A stretch of 64,000 bases of DNA from Saccharopolyspora aridisoli (lineage in GTDB: Bacteria; Actinomycetota; Actinomycetes; Mycobacteriales; Pseudonocardiaceae): NCBI RefSeq assembly GCF_004348445.1, contig NZ_SMKV01000028.1, positions 1 through 64,000 of the forward strand, given 5' to 3'. Shown piece after piece: positions 8,465 to 18,353 of this stretch. A model generated the notes under the pieces. That model saw nothing but the letters and a program-made list of their open reading frames with translations, ran no database searches and had not been told where the DNA came from. Both the position numbers and the translations under genes were made by a program. Position 1 is the stretch's first letter. Each line of letters begins with the position of its first letter.

Positions 8465-9337
8465 CTAGGAGTTGAGCTTCTGGTTCCGCTCGCTCATGTA
8501 CCGCCCGAGGTCGCGGACCTCCTGCTCCAGCTGCGGGATGAGCTTGATCAGCTGCCGCCGCATGAACAGCTCCACCAGCGCCGAGCCCGGCAGGTTGCGC
8601 AGCCAGTGCATGAGCATGACGCCGCGCGGGACGTAGACGCGGCGCTTGCGGCGCTCGACGGCGTTGGCGAAGGCCCGCGCGCACGCGTCCGGGGTGGTGA
8701 TCGCGCGCATCGGCCACGGCAGGCGCTCGCGCATCTCGGTGAAGGTCTTGAGGTCGCCGGCGACCTCGCGCACCAGGTCGGTGTCGATCCACGACGGGTG
8801 CGCCGAACCGACCGACACGCCCAGGTGCAGCACCTCCATGCGCAGCGCCGACGCGAACGCCTCGGACGCGGCCTTGCTCGCGGTGTAGGCGGCCATGCCG
8901 CCGATCGGGGCGAACGCCGACAGGGAGGACACCACCAGCAGGTAGCCCTTGCTCGCGGCCAGCTCCGGCATCACCGCGCGGGCGGTGTGGAACACGCCGT
9001 TGACGTTGACGTCCATGGTCTTGAGGAACCCGCGCGGGTCGCTCTCCCGGACGCTGCCCAGCGGCGCGATGCCCGCGTTGGCGATGGCGGCGTCGATGCG
9101 GCCGAACTTCGCCGTCGCGGCGTCGACGGCGGCCTGCAGCGAGTCGGGGTCAGTGACGTCCGCTTCGGCCCAGAAGTGGCCCTCGCCGAGCTCGGCGGTG
9201 ACCTTGGCCAGTTCCTCGGGCTCCAGGCCGACCAGGGCGAGCTTGGCGCCGCGCTTGGCGAGCTCGCGCGCGGTCTCGGCGCCGATACCCCTGGCGCCTC
9301 CCGTGATCAGGACGACCTTGCCGGACACGTTCGGCAT
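8465..9337 (-). CDS. SDR-family oxidoreductase
   Basis: A 290-residue classical short-chain dehydrogenase/reductase. The cofactor motif TGGARGIG is at ~13-20, the structural motif ANAG at ~87-90, the catalytic Ser lies in the VVSSLSA segment, and the YTASK catalytic pair is at ~151-155. The acidic residue expected at the end of strand 2 is replaced by a VGLEPEE segment, so NAD versus NADP preference is unclear. The 50-residue C-terminal extension with a basic helix (RKRRVYVPRG...RRQLIKLIPQL) is common in actinobacterial lipid-related SDRs. The upstream region holds repeated TACT-type half-sites. The substrate cannot be read from sequence. Confidence 0.85.
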   Translation of the reverse strand: MPNVSGKVVLITGGARGIGAETARELAKRGAKLALVGLEPEELAKVTAELGEGHFWAEADVTDPDSLQAAVDAATAKFGRIDAAIANAGIAPLGSVRESDPRGFLKTMDVNVNGVFHTARAVMPELAASKGYLLVVSSLSAFAPIGGMAAYTASKAASEAFASALRMEVLHLGVSVGSAHPSWIDTDLVREVAGDLKTFTEMRERLPWPMRAITTPDACARAFANAVERRKRRVYVPRGVMLMHWLRNLPGSALVELFMRRQLIKLIPQLEQEVRDLGRYMSERNQKLNS

Positions 9338-9364
9338 CTGCTCTCCCTCGAGTCAGCCCGCTTA

Positions 9365-9410
9365 TCTACTCCGCAGTAGCTTACTTGCAGTAGCTTACTC
9401 TCGGTAGGTT
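9365..9410 (-). promoter_or_regulatory. Candidate operator upstream of the SDR gene
   Basis: Two tandem copies of GCAGTAGCTTACT (~9372 and ~9386) lie 30-60 bp before the SDR start. Each contains the small dyad AGTA-N3-TACT. Tandem dyads in this position fit cooperative binding by a repressor, for example a TetR-family protein, but no regulator gene is adjacent. Confidence 0.45.
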
Positions 9411-9431
9411 GTGGCGGGAAGAGCGAAGGAA

Positions 9432-9463
9432 AAGGGCACCCGCGACGAATCGCGGGTGCCCTT
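9432..9463 (-). terminator. Terminator of the lipoprotein gene
   Basis: A 14-bp perfect stem (9432-9445 with 9450-9463) and a 4-nt loop. On the minus strand it is followed by TTTTCC. It lies 18 bp beyond the lipoprotein stop and also insulates the SDR promoter. Confidence 0.85.
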
Positions 9464-9481
9464 CCTGGAACGAGGGGAGGA

Positions 9482-10015
9482 TCAGGCCATCGCGTTGAGC
9501 TTCGCGGTGATCTCCTGCTGCTCGGTCGCGAGCTCGGTGGCGAGCTCGGTGAGCTCTGCGTCGTTCTGGGCCGACTTGGCCAGCGTGGCGGCCTCGTTGA
9601 CCAGGGTCAGCACCTCCTGCTTCCACTGCGCGTCGAAGGCCGGGCCGCTCAGCGCGGACAGCGCGGCGTCGGCGGACGCGGGCTGCCCGGTGCCGCCACC
9701 GTGCTGCTGGAGCTCGGTGACCTGCTCGGTCGCCGACTGCTTGAGCTCCGCCGCGACCTCCTTGGCCTGCGGGCTGGTCGCCTTGGTGACGGCGAGCTCG
9801 GCCAGCGCCAGCACCTGCTGGCGGTTGCTCAGCAGCTGAGCGGCGGGGCCGCTCGCGCCGTGCTCGCCGGTCGAGGCCTGACCGGCCATCTTCGGCGCGT
9901 CGGCGGGCGGGGTGCCCGGGGCCGGCGGCTGGTCGCTGTCGTACTCGGCCGGTGTGCAGCCCGCGAGTGCGATACCGCCGACCAGCACAGCGCCGATGAT
10001 CGTGCTCTTCCGCAC
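9482..10015 (-). CDS. Secreted lipoprotein, alpha-helical, unknown function
   Basis: A 177-residue protein. The signal peptide MRKSTIIGAVLVGGIALAGC ends in a lipobox (LAGC), so Cys20 should be lipidated and anchor it outside the membrane. Residues ~20-60 are a Pro/Ala-rich linker. The rest is predominantly helical and rich in Ala, Glu, Gln and Leu, with a pattern reminiscent of DUF4142-like four-helix proteins (AELAVTKATSPQAKEVAAEL). No metal-binding histidine cluster is evident. It is a single gene with its own terminator. Confidence 0.7.
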   Translation of the reverse strand: MRKSTIIGAVLVGGIALAGCTPAEYDSDQPPAPGTPPADAPKMAGQASTGEHGASGPAAQLLSNRQQVLALAELAVTKATSPQAKEVAAELKQSATEQVTELQQHGGGTGQPASADAALSALSGPAFDAQWKQEVLTLVNEAATLAKSAQNDAELTELATELATEQQEITAKLNAMA

Positions 10016-10382
10016 GTGCTTCCCCTCCAGGATCTGGTGGACGTCGTCCCAGGGCTGCCCCGTGCGAACGCAGGCGGGCTGCCGGACCTGTTGCCACGTA
10101 GGTTATCTGTCCGCCTCGTGGGCGGTTCGCCCGACGTCTTCCTGGTCGCCGTGTGTCTGATGGATCTCACCGCGGGTGACGATCGAGCGCGCGATGAATA
10201 GGGTGGCTACGGCCCGGCCGAACTCCGGCCGGACCCCGGGACTAGTATCCGCACTCGGCGGCATCGCGACCGGCTCCCCGGCAGGGCTCCTGCCGGGCGT
10301 CGCGTGCGGTCACCGACCCAACCCGGGTCGGGGCGGATCCGTCCGGGTCCGAGAAGGCTTCAAAGGGAGTGCAGGAGGCACC
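10016..10382 (+). promoter_or_regulatory. Structured leader region of ctaD
   Basis: Non-coding 367 bp between the divergent lipoprotein gene and ctaD. It contains two tight hairpins: CCGGCAGG-GCT-CCTGCCGG (~10278-10297) and CCGACCC/GGGTCGG (~10314-10332). They lie 50-100 bp before the ctaD start and may form a structured 5' untranslated region. A perfect ribosome-binding site (AGGAGG) is at ~10373. Confidence 0.4.
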
Positions 10383-12173
10383 GTGACGGCCGTCGCGCCA
10401 CAGCCGATCGCCACGCGCCCCTATCCGGTGCGCAAAACGGTTAAGGGGTCGTTCCTGGCGCGGATGTTCCGCACCACGGACCACAAGCAGATCGGCATCC
10501 TCTACCTGGTCACCTCGATCGCGTTCTTCCTGGTCGGCGGCCTGATGGCGATGCTGATCCGCGGCGAGCTGGCCGTTCCGGGACTTCAGTTCCTGTCGCA
10601 GGAGCAGTACAACCAGCTGTTCACCATGCACGGCACGATCATGCTGCTGCTGTACGCGACCCCGATCCTGTTCGGTTTCGCGAACTACATCCTTCCGCTG
10701 CAGATCGGCTCGCCGGACGTCGCGTTCCCGCGGCTGAACGCGTTCGGGTACTGGCTCTACTTGTTCGGCGGCCTGATGGTCGTCAGCGGCTTCCTGCTGC
10801 CGGGTGGCGCGGCCGACTTCGGTTGGTTCGCCTACACCCCGCTGTCGGACGCGCTGCACTCGCCGGGACACGGCGCGGACATGTGGATCGCCGGTCTGGC
10901 CGTCTCCGGTCTGGGCACGATCCTCGGTGCGGTCAACATGCTGACCACCGTTGTCTGCTTGCGCGCGCCGGGCATGACGATGTTCCGGATGCCGATCTTC
11001 ACCTGGAACATCCTGGTCACCAGCGTGCTGATCCTGATGGCGTTCCCGATCCTGACCGCCGCGCTGTTCGGTCTCATGGCCGACCGCCACCTGGGCGCCC
11101 ACGTCTTCGACCCGGCCAACGGCGGCGTCATCCTGTGGCAGCACCTGTTCTGGTTCTTCGGTCACCCCGAGGTCTACATCGTCGCGCTGCCGTTCTTCGG
11201 CATCGTCTCGGAGATCTTCCCGGTGTTCAGCCGCAAGCCGCTGTTCGGCTACTCGGGCCTGGTCTACGCGACCCTGGGCATCGCCGCGCTGTCGGTCGTC
11301 GTGTGGGCGCACCACATGTACGCCACCGGCGCCGTGCTGCTGCCGTTCTTCGCGTTCACCACGTTCCTGATCGCGGTCCCGACCGGTGTGAAGTTCTTCA
11401 ACTGGATCGGCACCATGTGGAAGGGGCAGCTGACCTTCGAGTCGCCGATGATCTTCAGCGTCGGCTTCCTGGTCACCTTCCTCTTCGGTGGTCTCACCGG
11501 TGTCCTGCTGGCCATGCCGCCGGTCGACTTCCACGTGTCGGACACCTACTTCGTGGTCGCGCACTTCCACTACGTGCTCTACGGCACGATCGTGTTCGCC
11601 ACCTTCGCCGGCATCTACTTCTGGTTCCCGAAGATGACGGGCCGGATGATGGACGAGCGGCTCGGCAAGCTGCACTTCTGGTTGACCTTCATCGGCTTCC
11701 ACGGCACGTTCCTGGTCCAGCACTGGCTGGGCAACGAGGGCATGCCGCGCCGGTACGCCGACTACCTGGAGTCCGACGGCTTCACCGCCCTGAACACGGT
11801 CTCCACGATCGGCGCGTTCATCCTGGGCGCCTCGATGCTCCCGTTCATCTACAACATCTTCAAGAGCTACCGGTACGGCGAGGTCGCCGAGGTCGACGAC
11901 CCGTGGGGCTACGGCAACTCGCTGGAGTGGGCGACCTCCTGCCCGCCGCCGCGGCACAACTTCAAGGAGCTGCCGCGGATCCGCTCCGAGCGTCCGGCGT
12001 TCGAGCTGCACTACCCGCACATCTCCGAGCGGATTCGGCTCGAGGCTCACCTGTCCCTGACCGGCAAGACCTTGGCGCACAAGCACGAGGAAGGCAGTGG
12101 CGGTACCGCCACCCTGACTCAGCCGCCCAAGACCAAGGGCGACTCGGACCGGGACGACACCACCGAGAAGTGA
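10383..12173 (+). CDS. ctaD: Cytochrome c oxidase subunit I (aa3 type)
   Basis: A 596-residue membrane protein with about twelve helices, the catalytic subunit that reduces O2 to water and pumps protons in the respiratory chain. GTG 10383 follows AGGAGG by five bases. Visible landmarks are the low-spin haem histidine in [10 protein letters not shown], the Cu-B/Tyr motif HPEVY in [10 protein letters not shown], the HH pair in [10 protein letters not shown], and the haem a/a3 pair in [11 protein letters not shown]. The C-terminal ~90 residues are hydrophilic and charged, as in actinobacterial CtaD. It is transcribed alone here; the other oxidase subunits are not in this window. Confidence 0.96.
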   Translation: MTAVAPQPIATRPYPVRKTVKGSFLARMFRTTDHKQIGILYLVTSIAFFLVGGLMAMLIRGELAVPGLQFLSQEQYNQLFTMHGTIMLLLYATPILFGFANYILPLQIGSPDVAFPRLNAFGYWLYLFGGLMVVSGFLLPGGAADFGWFAYTPLSDALHSPGHGADMWIAGLAVSGLGTILGAVNMLTTVVCLRAPGMTMFRMPIFTWNILVTSVLILMAFPILTAALFGLMADRHLGAHVFDPANGGVILWQHLFWFFGHPEVYIVALPFFGIVSEIFPVFSRKPLFGYSGLVYATLGIAALSVVVWAHHMYATGAVLLPFFAFTTFLIAVPTGVKFFNWIGTMWKGQLTFESPMIFSVGFLVTFLFGGLTGVLLAMPPVDFHVSDTYFVVAHFHYVLYGTIVFATFAGIYFWFPKMTGRMMDERLGKLHFWLTFIGFHGTFLVQHWLGNEGMPRRYADYLESDGFTALNTVSTIGAFILGASMLPFIYNIFKSYRYGEVAEVDDPWGYGNSLEWATSCPPPRHNFKELPRIRSERPAFELHYPHISERIRLEAHLSLTGKTLAHKHEEGSGGTATLTQPPKTKGDSDRDDTTEK

Positions 12174-12229
12174 CCTCGTCGATAGCCCCGAACGGCACGG
12201 TTGTGCCAGGGTAGGGCTAGCTCGACGGC

Positions 12230-12262
12230 GAGCCCCGGCGGGCCACAGGCCTGCCGGGGCTC
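12230..12262 (+). terminator. Terminator of ctaD
   Basis: A 10-bp perfect stem, GAGCCCCGGC (12230-12239) pairing with 12253-12262, located 56 bp after the ctaD stop. Confidence 0.8.
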
Positions 12263-12311
12263 GTTGCGTTCTTCCCAGAGGGTGAGGTGAATGGCAAACG
12301 TAGCGGCGCGG

Positions 12312-12470
12312 TTAGCGGAACCCGACGGCTTCCGTGGACTCCGTGCGCCACGCCTCATGCGTGCCAACACACGGCGTCGCGGCGTACTCGCCACGAGAGC
12401 CTTGAGGACCCGCGGCGGTGCGAGCTGCTCGGGTGTTGGAGGAGGAAGCGGCTTCGCCGCTTGGCCACAG
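12312..12470 (-). repeat. Dispersed intergenic repeat, inverted orientation
   Basis: Occupies most of the gap between ctaD and serB. Landmarks read in the reverse sense to the 23.2-kb copy: GCGGAACCCGACGGCTTCCG (~12317), a GTGCCAACACACGGCGTCG block, CGCGGCGTACTCGCCA (~12380), TTGAGGACCCGCGGCGGTG (~12402) and the palindrome AAGCGGCTTCGCCGCTT (~12448). No gene is visible. Confidence 0.6.
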
Positions 12471-12508
12471 CCGTTCCCACGCCCTCTGAGTCCACCTTTC
12501 TCGGTTAG

Positions 12509-13753
<1,245 letters not shown>

Positions 13754-13771
13754 TTCCGGAACACCTGCGGC

Positions 13772-14575
13772 GTGGCGGGAGTTGAGCAGATCGTGTTGCC
13801 GCTTTCCGTGCTCGACCCGCTCCTCCCCCGCTACGCCCAGTGGCTCGCGCTGCCGGGCGAGGCCACTTCCGACACCTCGGACGAGGACCCCGACAACGTG
13901 GTGCTGATGCCGGTGGTGCTGCGCATCGAGCGCCGCGAACCCCCGGCTCGCACGGCGCTGCTGGAGGCGGCGGCCGCTGCCGCGCTCGCCGCCTGCCTCG
14001 ACGAGCGCTGCGCTCCTGGAGGGGAGTGGCACGAGGCGATGCACGGCTGGATCTCCGGCCGCATCCGCAAGGTCACCCGCCGCGCGCGGGGCGCGCACTG
14101 GGAGGCGGTGCAGGCGCTGCCCGGCATCACCGTCGAGGTCGGTGGCGCCGAGGTCCGCGCGCTGCTGCCGGTGCGGGTGGCGGACATGCCCAAGGAGCTC
14201 AGCCGCCTGCAGATCTCGGGCAGCGAACTCGAGCCCGACGAGCCGGGCCCGGTCCAGGCCGGCGCACCGGTCCTGTGGCTCAACCCCGACGTCCCCATGA
14301 GCGCGGGCAAGTCCGCAGCGCAGGTAGGGCACGCCACGATGATCCTGGCGGCGCAGCTGCACGGCGAAGGGCTCGACGCGGAGCTGGAGCGGTGGGCGGT
14401 CGACGGCTACCCGTGTGCGGTCCGCGAAGCGTCCCCGGAGACGTGGGCCGACCTGCATCCCGCGGACGACCCTGGAACGGCCTGGCGCGAGTCCCGGATC
14501 GCCGTGGTCAGAGACGCGGGCTTCACCGAAGTCGACCCGGGCACCGTCACCGTCCTCGCCCAGTGGCCCGGGTGA
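13772..14575 (+). CDS. Protein with C-terminal Pth2-type peptidyl-tRNA hydrolase domain
   Basis: A 267-residue protein. Residues ~170-267 match the Pth2 (PTH2) family: LWLNPDVPMSAGKSAAQVGHATM, with the conserved Lys/Gln/His pattern near the start of the domain, and a VRDAGFTEVDPGT strand near the end. The N-terminal ~165 residues are unlike the archaeal enzyme and have no obvious motif, so this is a fused or extended form common in actinobacteria. Peptidyl-tRNA hydrolase activity is plausible but unproven for this subgroup. It starts 19 bp after serB and may be co-transcribed with it. Confidence 0.75.
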   Translation: MAGVEQIVLPLSVLDPLLPRYAQWLALPGEATSDTSDEDPDNVVLMPVVLRIERREPPARTALLEAAAAAALAACLDERCAPGGEWHEAMHGWISGRIRKVTRRARGAHWEAVQALPGITVEVGGAEVRALLPVRVADMPKELSRLQISGSELEPDEPGPVQAGAPVLWLNPDVPMSAGKSAAQVGHATMILAAQLHGEGLDAELERWAVDGYPCAVREASPETWADLHPADDPGTAWRESRIAVVRDAGFTEVDPGTVTVLAQWPG

Positions 14576-14601
14576 CCGGATTCCAGTGGAAGTCCGGTCA
14601 C
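14572..14601. terminator. Bidirectional terminator between pth2-like and bioN genes
   Basis: GTGACCGGA (14572-14580) pairs perfectly with 14593-14601. The inner TTCC-AGT-GGAA extends the stem past a single bulge. The hairpin overlaps the stop codon of the upstream gene and sits between convergent operons. The following ~100 bp repeat the short motif CCCATTGAA and hold nothing else. Confidence 0.75.
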
Positions 14602-14695
14602 TGATCCCCATTGAACTCGGAGACCCGATTCCCATTGAAATCCCGTCACCGCGTACGGGCGCGTGGTTGATCGTCCACCTCTGAGGAGGGGGCGG

Positions 14696-15301
14696 TCAGT
14701 CGGCGCCGAGGCCTCGGGCTGCGAGGGCTTCGCCGAGGTCGTCGGCGTGGCGGAGGGTCCGGACGAGGAAGGGGATGGCGAAGGCCGGCAGGGAGCGGTC
14801 CGCGCCTCTCGCCCGCTGGGCTTCCCGGACCTGGGTGGCGATCGTGGAGAGCGCCGCGATCGCTTGCACCGTGAGACCCACCAGCAGACCGACCCGTTCC
14901 GGGCGGACGCCGAAGCGGCTGAAGGGCGTGAGCGCTCGCTCCACCGAGGTGACCAGGTCGTCGACCCTGGTGACCAGGGTGAAGAGGTTCGCCGCCGCGA
15001 GGGTCGCCAGCAGCCGGAGGCTGATCGTCTCGGCTCGGGCGAGGTCGAGCATCCACCACTGGAGGGCGAAGACGATCGCGACCAGCGGAACCAGGAACCG
15101 GCCGATCTGCCAGGCGCGGCGCAGCGGAATCCGCCCGACCGCGTAGCCGCCGACCGCCGCCAGCACGCACACCACCAGCGGAGACGGGGCGCTCAGGGCG
15201 AACGTGACGATCGCGAAGACCAGCAGCGCCAGCAGCTTCCAGCCCGCGCCGAAGCGGTGGAGCGGGCTGGTCCCCGGCTCGTAGAGGCCCAGCGGGTTCA
15301 C
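14696..15301 (-). CDS. bioN: Biotin ECF transporter transmembrane T-component
   Basis: A 201-residue membrane protein of the EcfT/CbiQ family, with hydrophobic segments at ~22-37, 42-58, 65-85, 94-112 and ~140-155. The cytoplasmic coupling helices carry the family's Ala-Arg-Gly signatures (AQRARGADR and a final EALAARGLGAD). It couples the ATPase BioM to the substrate-binding subunit BioY. Its GTG start overlaps the BioM stop by four bases (GTGA), and it is the last gene of the operon. Confidence 0.9.
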   Translation of the reverse strand: MNPLGLYEPGTSPLHRFGAGWKLLALLVFAIVTFALSAPSPLVVCVLAAVGGYAVGRIPLRRAWQIGRFLVPLVAIVFALQWWMLDLARAETISLRLLATLAAANLFTLVTRVDDLVTSVERALTPFSRFGVRPERVGLLVGLTVQAIAALSTIATQVREAQRARGADRSLPAFAIPFLVRTLRHADDLGEALAARGLGAD

Positions 15302-15987
15302 CCGATCAGCTCCCGGTAGAAGCCAACCGCCGACTCCGGGGTGTCATCGGCGACGACCCGCCCCCGGTCCAGGACGATGACGCGGTCGAAATCGGCGAGC
15401 AGGTCGAGGTCGTGGGTGACCAGCACGACCTGCTGCTCCAGCCCGGACAGCACCTCGGCGAAGTGCCGCTTGTTGCGCAGGTCCAGCAGGGTCGTGGGCT
15501 CGTCGCAGACCAGGACGTCGGGTTCCAGCACGAGCATCGAGCACAGCGCGAGCAGCTGCTTCTGCCCGCCGGAGAGCTGGTGCGCGGGATGCTCGGCGTA
15601 GCCCGCCAGCCCGTGCAGGGCCAGCACCTCGACCGCGCGCTGCTGACGCTCGGCCTTCGACAGGCCCTGCTTGCGCAGCGAGAACGCGACGTCCTCACCG
15701 GCGGTGGGCATGACGATCTGGCTGTCGGGGTGGGTGAAGACGAACCCGACGCGGCGCCGGACCTCGCGGCCGTTGCGAGCCACGTCGAGACCGTCGACGA
15801 GCACCCGGCCCCGGCTCGGCCGCACCAGACCGTTGATCATCCGAGCGAGCGTGGACTTGCCGGAGCCGTTGGCGCCGACGAACGCCACCCGCCGCTCGGG
15901 CAGCCGCAGATCCACGCCGTCCAGCACCGCGCGCCCGTCGTAGCTGTGCCCGACGCGTTCGAATTCGATCAACCCACTCGCTCCCAC
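15298..15987 (-). CDS. bioM: Biotin ECF transporter ATPase
   Basis: A 229-residue ABC ATPase energising biotin uptake. Walker A GANGSGKST is at ~38-46, the Q-loop lies in the HPDSQIVM segment, the signature LSGGQKQ at ~132-138, Walker B VLVCDEP follows, and the switch His is in LVTHDLD. I chose GTG 15987, which overlaps the 3' end of the thiolase gene by 19 bp; the much longer open frame upstream is only the antisense-free third frame of the thiolase. Confidence 0.9.
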   Translation of the reverse strand: MGASGLIEFERVGHSYDGRAVLDGVDLRLPERRVAFVGANGSGKSTLARMINGLVRPSRGRVLVDGLDVARNGREVRRRVGFVFTHPDSQIVMPTAGEDVAFSLRKQGLSKAERQQRAVEVLALHGLAGYAEHPAHQLSGGQKQLLALCSMLVLEPDVLVCDEPTTLLDLRNKRHFAEVLSGLEQQVVLVTHDLDLLADFDRVIVLDRGRVVADDTPESAVGFYRELIG

Positions 15988-17078
15988 ATCGTCGCCACGC
16001 CCAGCCCGCCGCCGGAGGACAGCGCGGCCATGCCGATCCGCGGCCCGTCCTGCCGGACCATCCGGCTGAACAACCGGACCACCAGCACCGCGCCCGACGC
16101 GCCCCACGGGTGCCCGAGCGCGATCGCGCCGCCGTCCGGTCCGGCCAGCTCGTGATCGAGGCCGGCCGCGTCCAGGCACGCGAGGGCCTGACCGGCGAAC
16201 GCCTCGTTGAACTCGACGACCTCCGGGCTGTGCCGCTCGCGCAGCGCCCGCATCGCGGGGACCGCGCCCAGTCCGAGCCGGTTCGGACTCACCCCTGAGT
16301 TTCGCCAGCCGATCAGCCGCAGCCCCGGCACACCCAGTTCCGCGCGCTGCTCCTCGCTGGTGACCAGCACCGCCGCGGCACCGTCGCTGATGCCGCAGGA
16401 GTTCGCGGCGGTCGCCGTCCCGTCGGGGGTGAAGGCCGGGCGGAACCGGGCCAGGCGCTCCGGGGTGAAGCCCCGGCGGGGACGTTCGTCCTTCGTCGCG
16501 GAGCCGATCGGCACCAGCTCGGCGTCGAAGCGACCCGCGTCCTGGGCCGCGACGGCGCGCGCATGGCTGCGGGCGGCGAAGGCGTCCTGGCGCTCCCGGT
16601 CGATGCCGGCTTCGGCGGCGACCAGGTCGGCGGCCGGACCCATGTCGGGATCGCCGATGTCGGCGGGGGCGAACGGGGCGCGCTGGTAGAAGCGCGGCGG
16701 CTCGGTCGCGTTCCTCGGCCGCCACGCCCGCCACGGCGCCGTTGACGGGCTCTCCACGCCTCCCGCCAAGAAGAACTCGTCGCCGGAAACCATCGAGGCG
16801 GCAGTGGTGATGGCCGAGAGCCCGCTGGCGCACTGGCGGTCGATCGTCATGCCCGGCGTCGCCTCACCGAGTCCGGCGCGAAGCGCGGCCACCCGGGCGG
16901 GGTTGCCACCGGGCCCGAGGACGTTGCCCAGCAGCACGTCGTCGACGCGCTCGATCCCGGCGTCGTCGAGGACCGCGCGCAGCACCGGGGCAGCGAGCCG
17001 GTCGGCCTCGACGTCGCGGAGAAGACCGCCCGCCTCACCGATGGGGGAGCGGCGGGCCGCGATGATCACCGGGCTCAC
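15969..17078 (-). CDS. Thiolase-family protein lacking the second catalytic cysteine
   Basis: A 369-residue thiolase fold, somewhat shorter than typical acetyl-CoA acetyltransferases (~390). The nucleophile motif DRQCASGLSA (Cys83), the NEAF motif and GGAIALGHPWGASG (His323) are intact. At the position of the acid/base Cys (normally C-x-GGG near the C-terminus) the sequence is SSGGG, with Ser354 in its place. The gene sits between the acyl-CoA ligase and bioM with GTGA/19-bp overlaps. Bacillus subtilis has a comparable biotin-controlled set, yhfUTS (BioY, AMP-ligase, thiolase). The role is probably in acyl-CoA chemistry linked to biotin, but the altered active site makes ordinary thiolase activity doubtful. 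Confidence 0.85.
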   Translation of the reverse strand: MSPVIIAARRSPIGEAGGLLRDVEADRLAAPVLRAVLDDAGIERVDDVLLGNVLGPGGNPARVAALRAGLGEATPGMTIDRQCASGLSAITTAASMVSGDEFFLAGGVESPSTAPWRAWRPRNATEPPRFYQRAPFAPADIGDPDMGPAADLVAAEAGIDRERQDAFAARSHARAVAAQDAGRFDAELVPIGSATKDERPRRGFTPERLARFRPAFTPDGTATAANSCGISDGAAAVLVTSEEQRAELGVPGLRLIGWRNSGVSPNRLGLGAVPAMRALRERHSPEVVEFNEAFAGQALACLDAAGLDHELAGPDGGAIALGHPWGASGAVLVVRLFSRMVRQDGPRIGMAALSSGGGLGVATMWERVG

Positions 17079-18352
17079 AACCGCTGCCCACTGCTCAGCC
17101 GCTCGGCGATCACCGCGCGGGCGGGCTTGCCGGAGGCCGTGCGGGGCAGCGCGCCGACGGTCAGCCAGCGGCGCGGGCGCTCGGCTGGGTGCAGCTTCGC
17201 GCGGGCGTGGGCGCGCAGCTCGGGCAGCCGCGCGTCGCCCTCGACGATCGCGGTGACCAGCGAGCCGAAGCGTGGATGAGGGGTGGCGGCGACGACCACG
17301 TCCAGCACGCCGTCGACCTCCCGGAGCACCGACTCCACGGCCTCGACCGCGACCAGCCGGGCACCGGTGTCGATCACTGCACCAGCGCGTCCCAGGACCT
17401 CCAGCGAGCCGTCGGGATGCTGAACGGCCTGGTCACCGGTCCAGTCGGTGGAGGCGGGGACGAGTGCGCCGCGTTCCAGGTATCCGTCGAAGGCGAGGTC
17501 GGAGCGGACCAACAGGCGCCCGTCGAGGACCGCGACGTCGACCACCGGCATCAGGCGCTCGTCGTGGCGGACCGCGATCAGAGACTGCTCGGCCGAACCG
17601 TAGTACTCGACCAGCCGGCAGCCCGGAAGGGCTTCTGCCAGCCGTGCCTCCAACACCGGATCGACCTTCGCGCCACCGCACACCACCAGTCGCAGCGCGC
17701 AGCGCGACCGCAGCAGCGGATCGCGCTCCAGCACGGCCAGCAGCGCCGACAGCTGGGCCGGGACCAGGTGGACCACCGTCGCGTCGCGCGTGGCCTCGGC
17801 GGCCGTCGACGCCGACCAGCGGCCCAGCAGGCGCAGGTCAGCGGCGCCGCCGTTGAGGGCGTGCAGGGCGCCGAAGAGGAACAGCGACGAGCTGAGCGGC
17901 CCGGGGATCAGCACCCGGTCGTCGGGTTCCAGCGGCAGGCCGAGGGCGGCGAAGCTGCGCAGCCACGAACCCCGCGACCGCGCCAGCACCTTCGGCCGTC
18001 CCGTGCTCCCCGAGGTCGTGGGCAGGTAGAACCACGTCGACTCGTCGCCCACCGGCACCTCGGTGCCCACGTCCTCGCCCAGGGGCGCGTCGGCGTCGAG
18101 GAACACGTCCGGGCGGGCGTCGTCCAGCACCGCGTCGAGGTCCGGCCAGTCCGGGTCGACCAGCAACGAGGCGCATCCGGCCAGGTCAGCGCCCAGGAAG
18201 TGGATCAGCCGGGCGGTCTCGTCCGCACCGGAGATCGCCACCCGCGAGCCCGGCGGCAGCCGTCGGGCGACCCGGTGCGCGGCCGAGGCCAGCTCGGGTC
18301 CGGTCAGGTCACCGACGCGCGAGGCGGGCGCGCGCCCGAGGATCGGCAGCAC
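17075..18352 (-). CDS. AMP-forming acyl-CoA synthetase in biotin operon (YhfT-like)
   Basis: A 425-residue ANL-superfamily ligase, short for the family (usually 500 or more). The P-loop TSGSTGRPK, the A5-like YYGSAEQ, a DWTGDQA motif corresponding to the A7 Asp, and the C-terminal lysine in PRTASGKPAR are all visible, so adenylation and thioesterification should be possible. GTG 18352 lies one base after the bioY stop; a longer start at 18382 would overlap bioY. Position between bioY and the thiolase mirrors Bacillus yhfT. The acid substrate, perhaps a fatty or pimelate-like acid, is not determinable here. Confidence 0.8.
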   Translation of the reverse strand: MLPILGRAPASRVGDLTGPELASAAHRVARRLPPGSRVAISGADETARLIHFLGADLAGCASLLVDPDWPDLDAVLDDARPDVFLDADAPLGEDVGTEVPVGDESTWFYLPTTSGSTGRPKVLARSRGSWLRSFAALGLPLEPDDRVLIPGPLSSSLFLFGALHALNGGAADLRLLGRWSASTAAEATRDATVVHLVPAQLSALLAVLERDPLLRSRCALRLVVCGGAKVDPVLEARLAEALPGCRLVEYYGSAEQSLIAVRHDERLMPVVDVAVLDGRLLVRSDLAFDGYLERGALVPASTDWTGDQAVQHPDGSLEVLGRAGAVIDTGARLVAVEAVESVLREVDGVLDVVVAATPHPRFGSLVTAIVEGDARLPELRAHARAKLHPAERPRRWLTVGALPRTASGKPARAVIAERLSSGQRL

Positions 18353-18353
18353 G

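Noticed and set aside
15298-16833. A 511-codon frame joining bioM to an Arg/Gly-rich N-terminal extension
   Set aside because: The extension is a shadow frame of the thiolase gene with biased composition. BioM starts at 15987.
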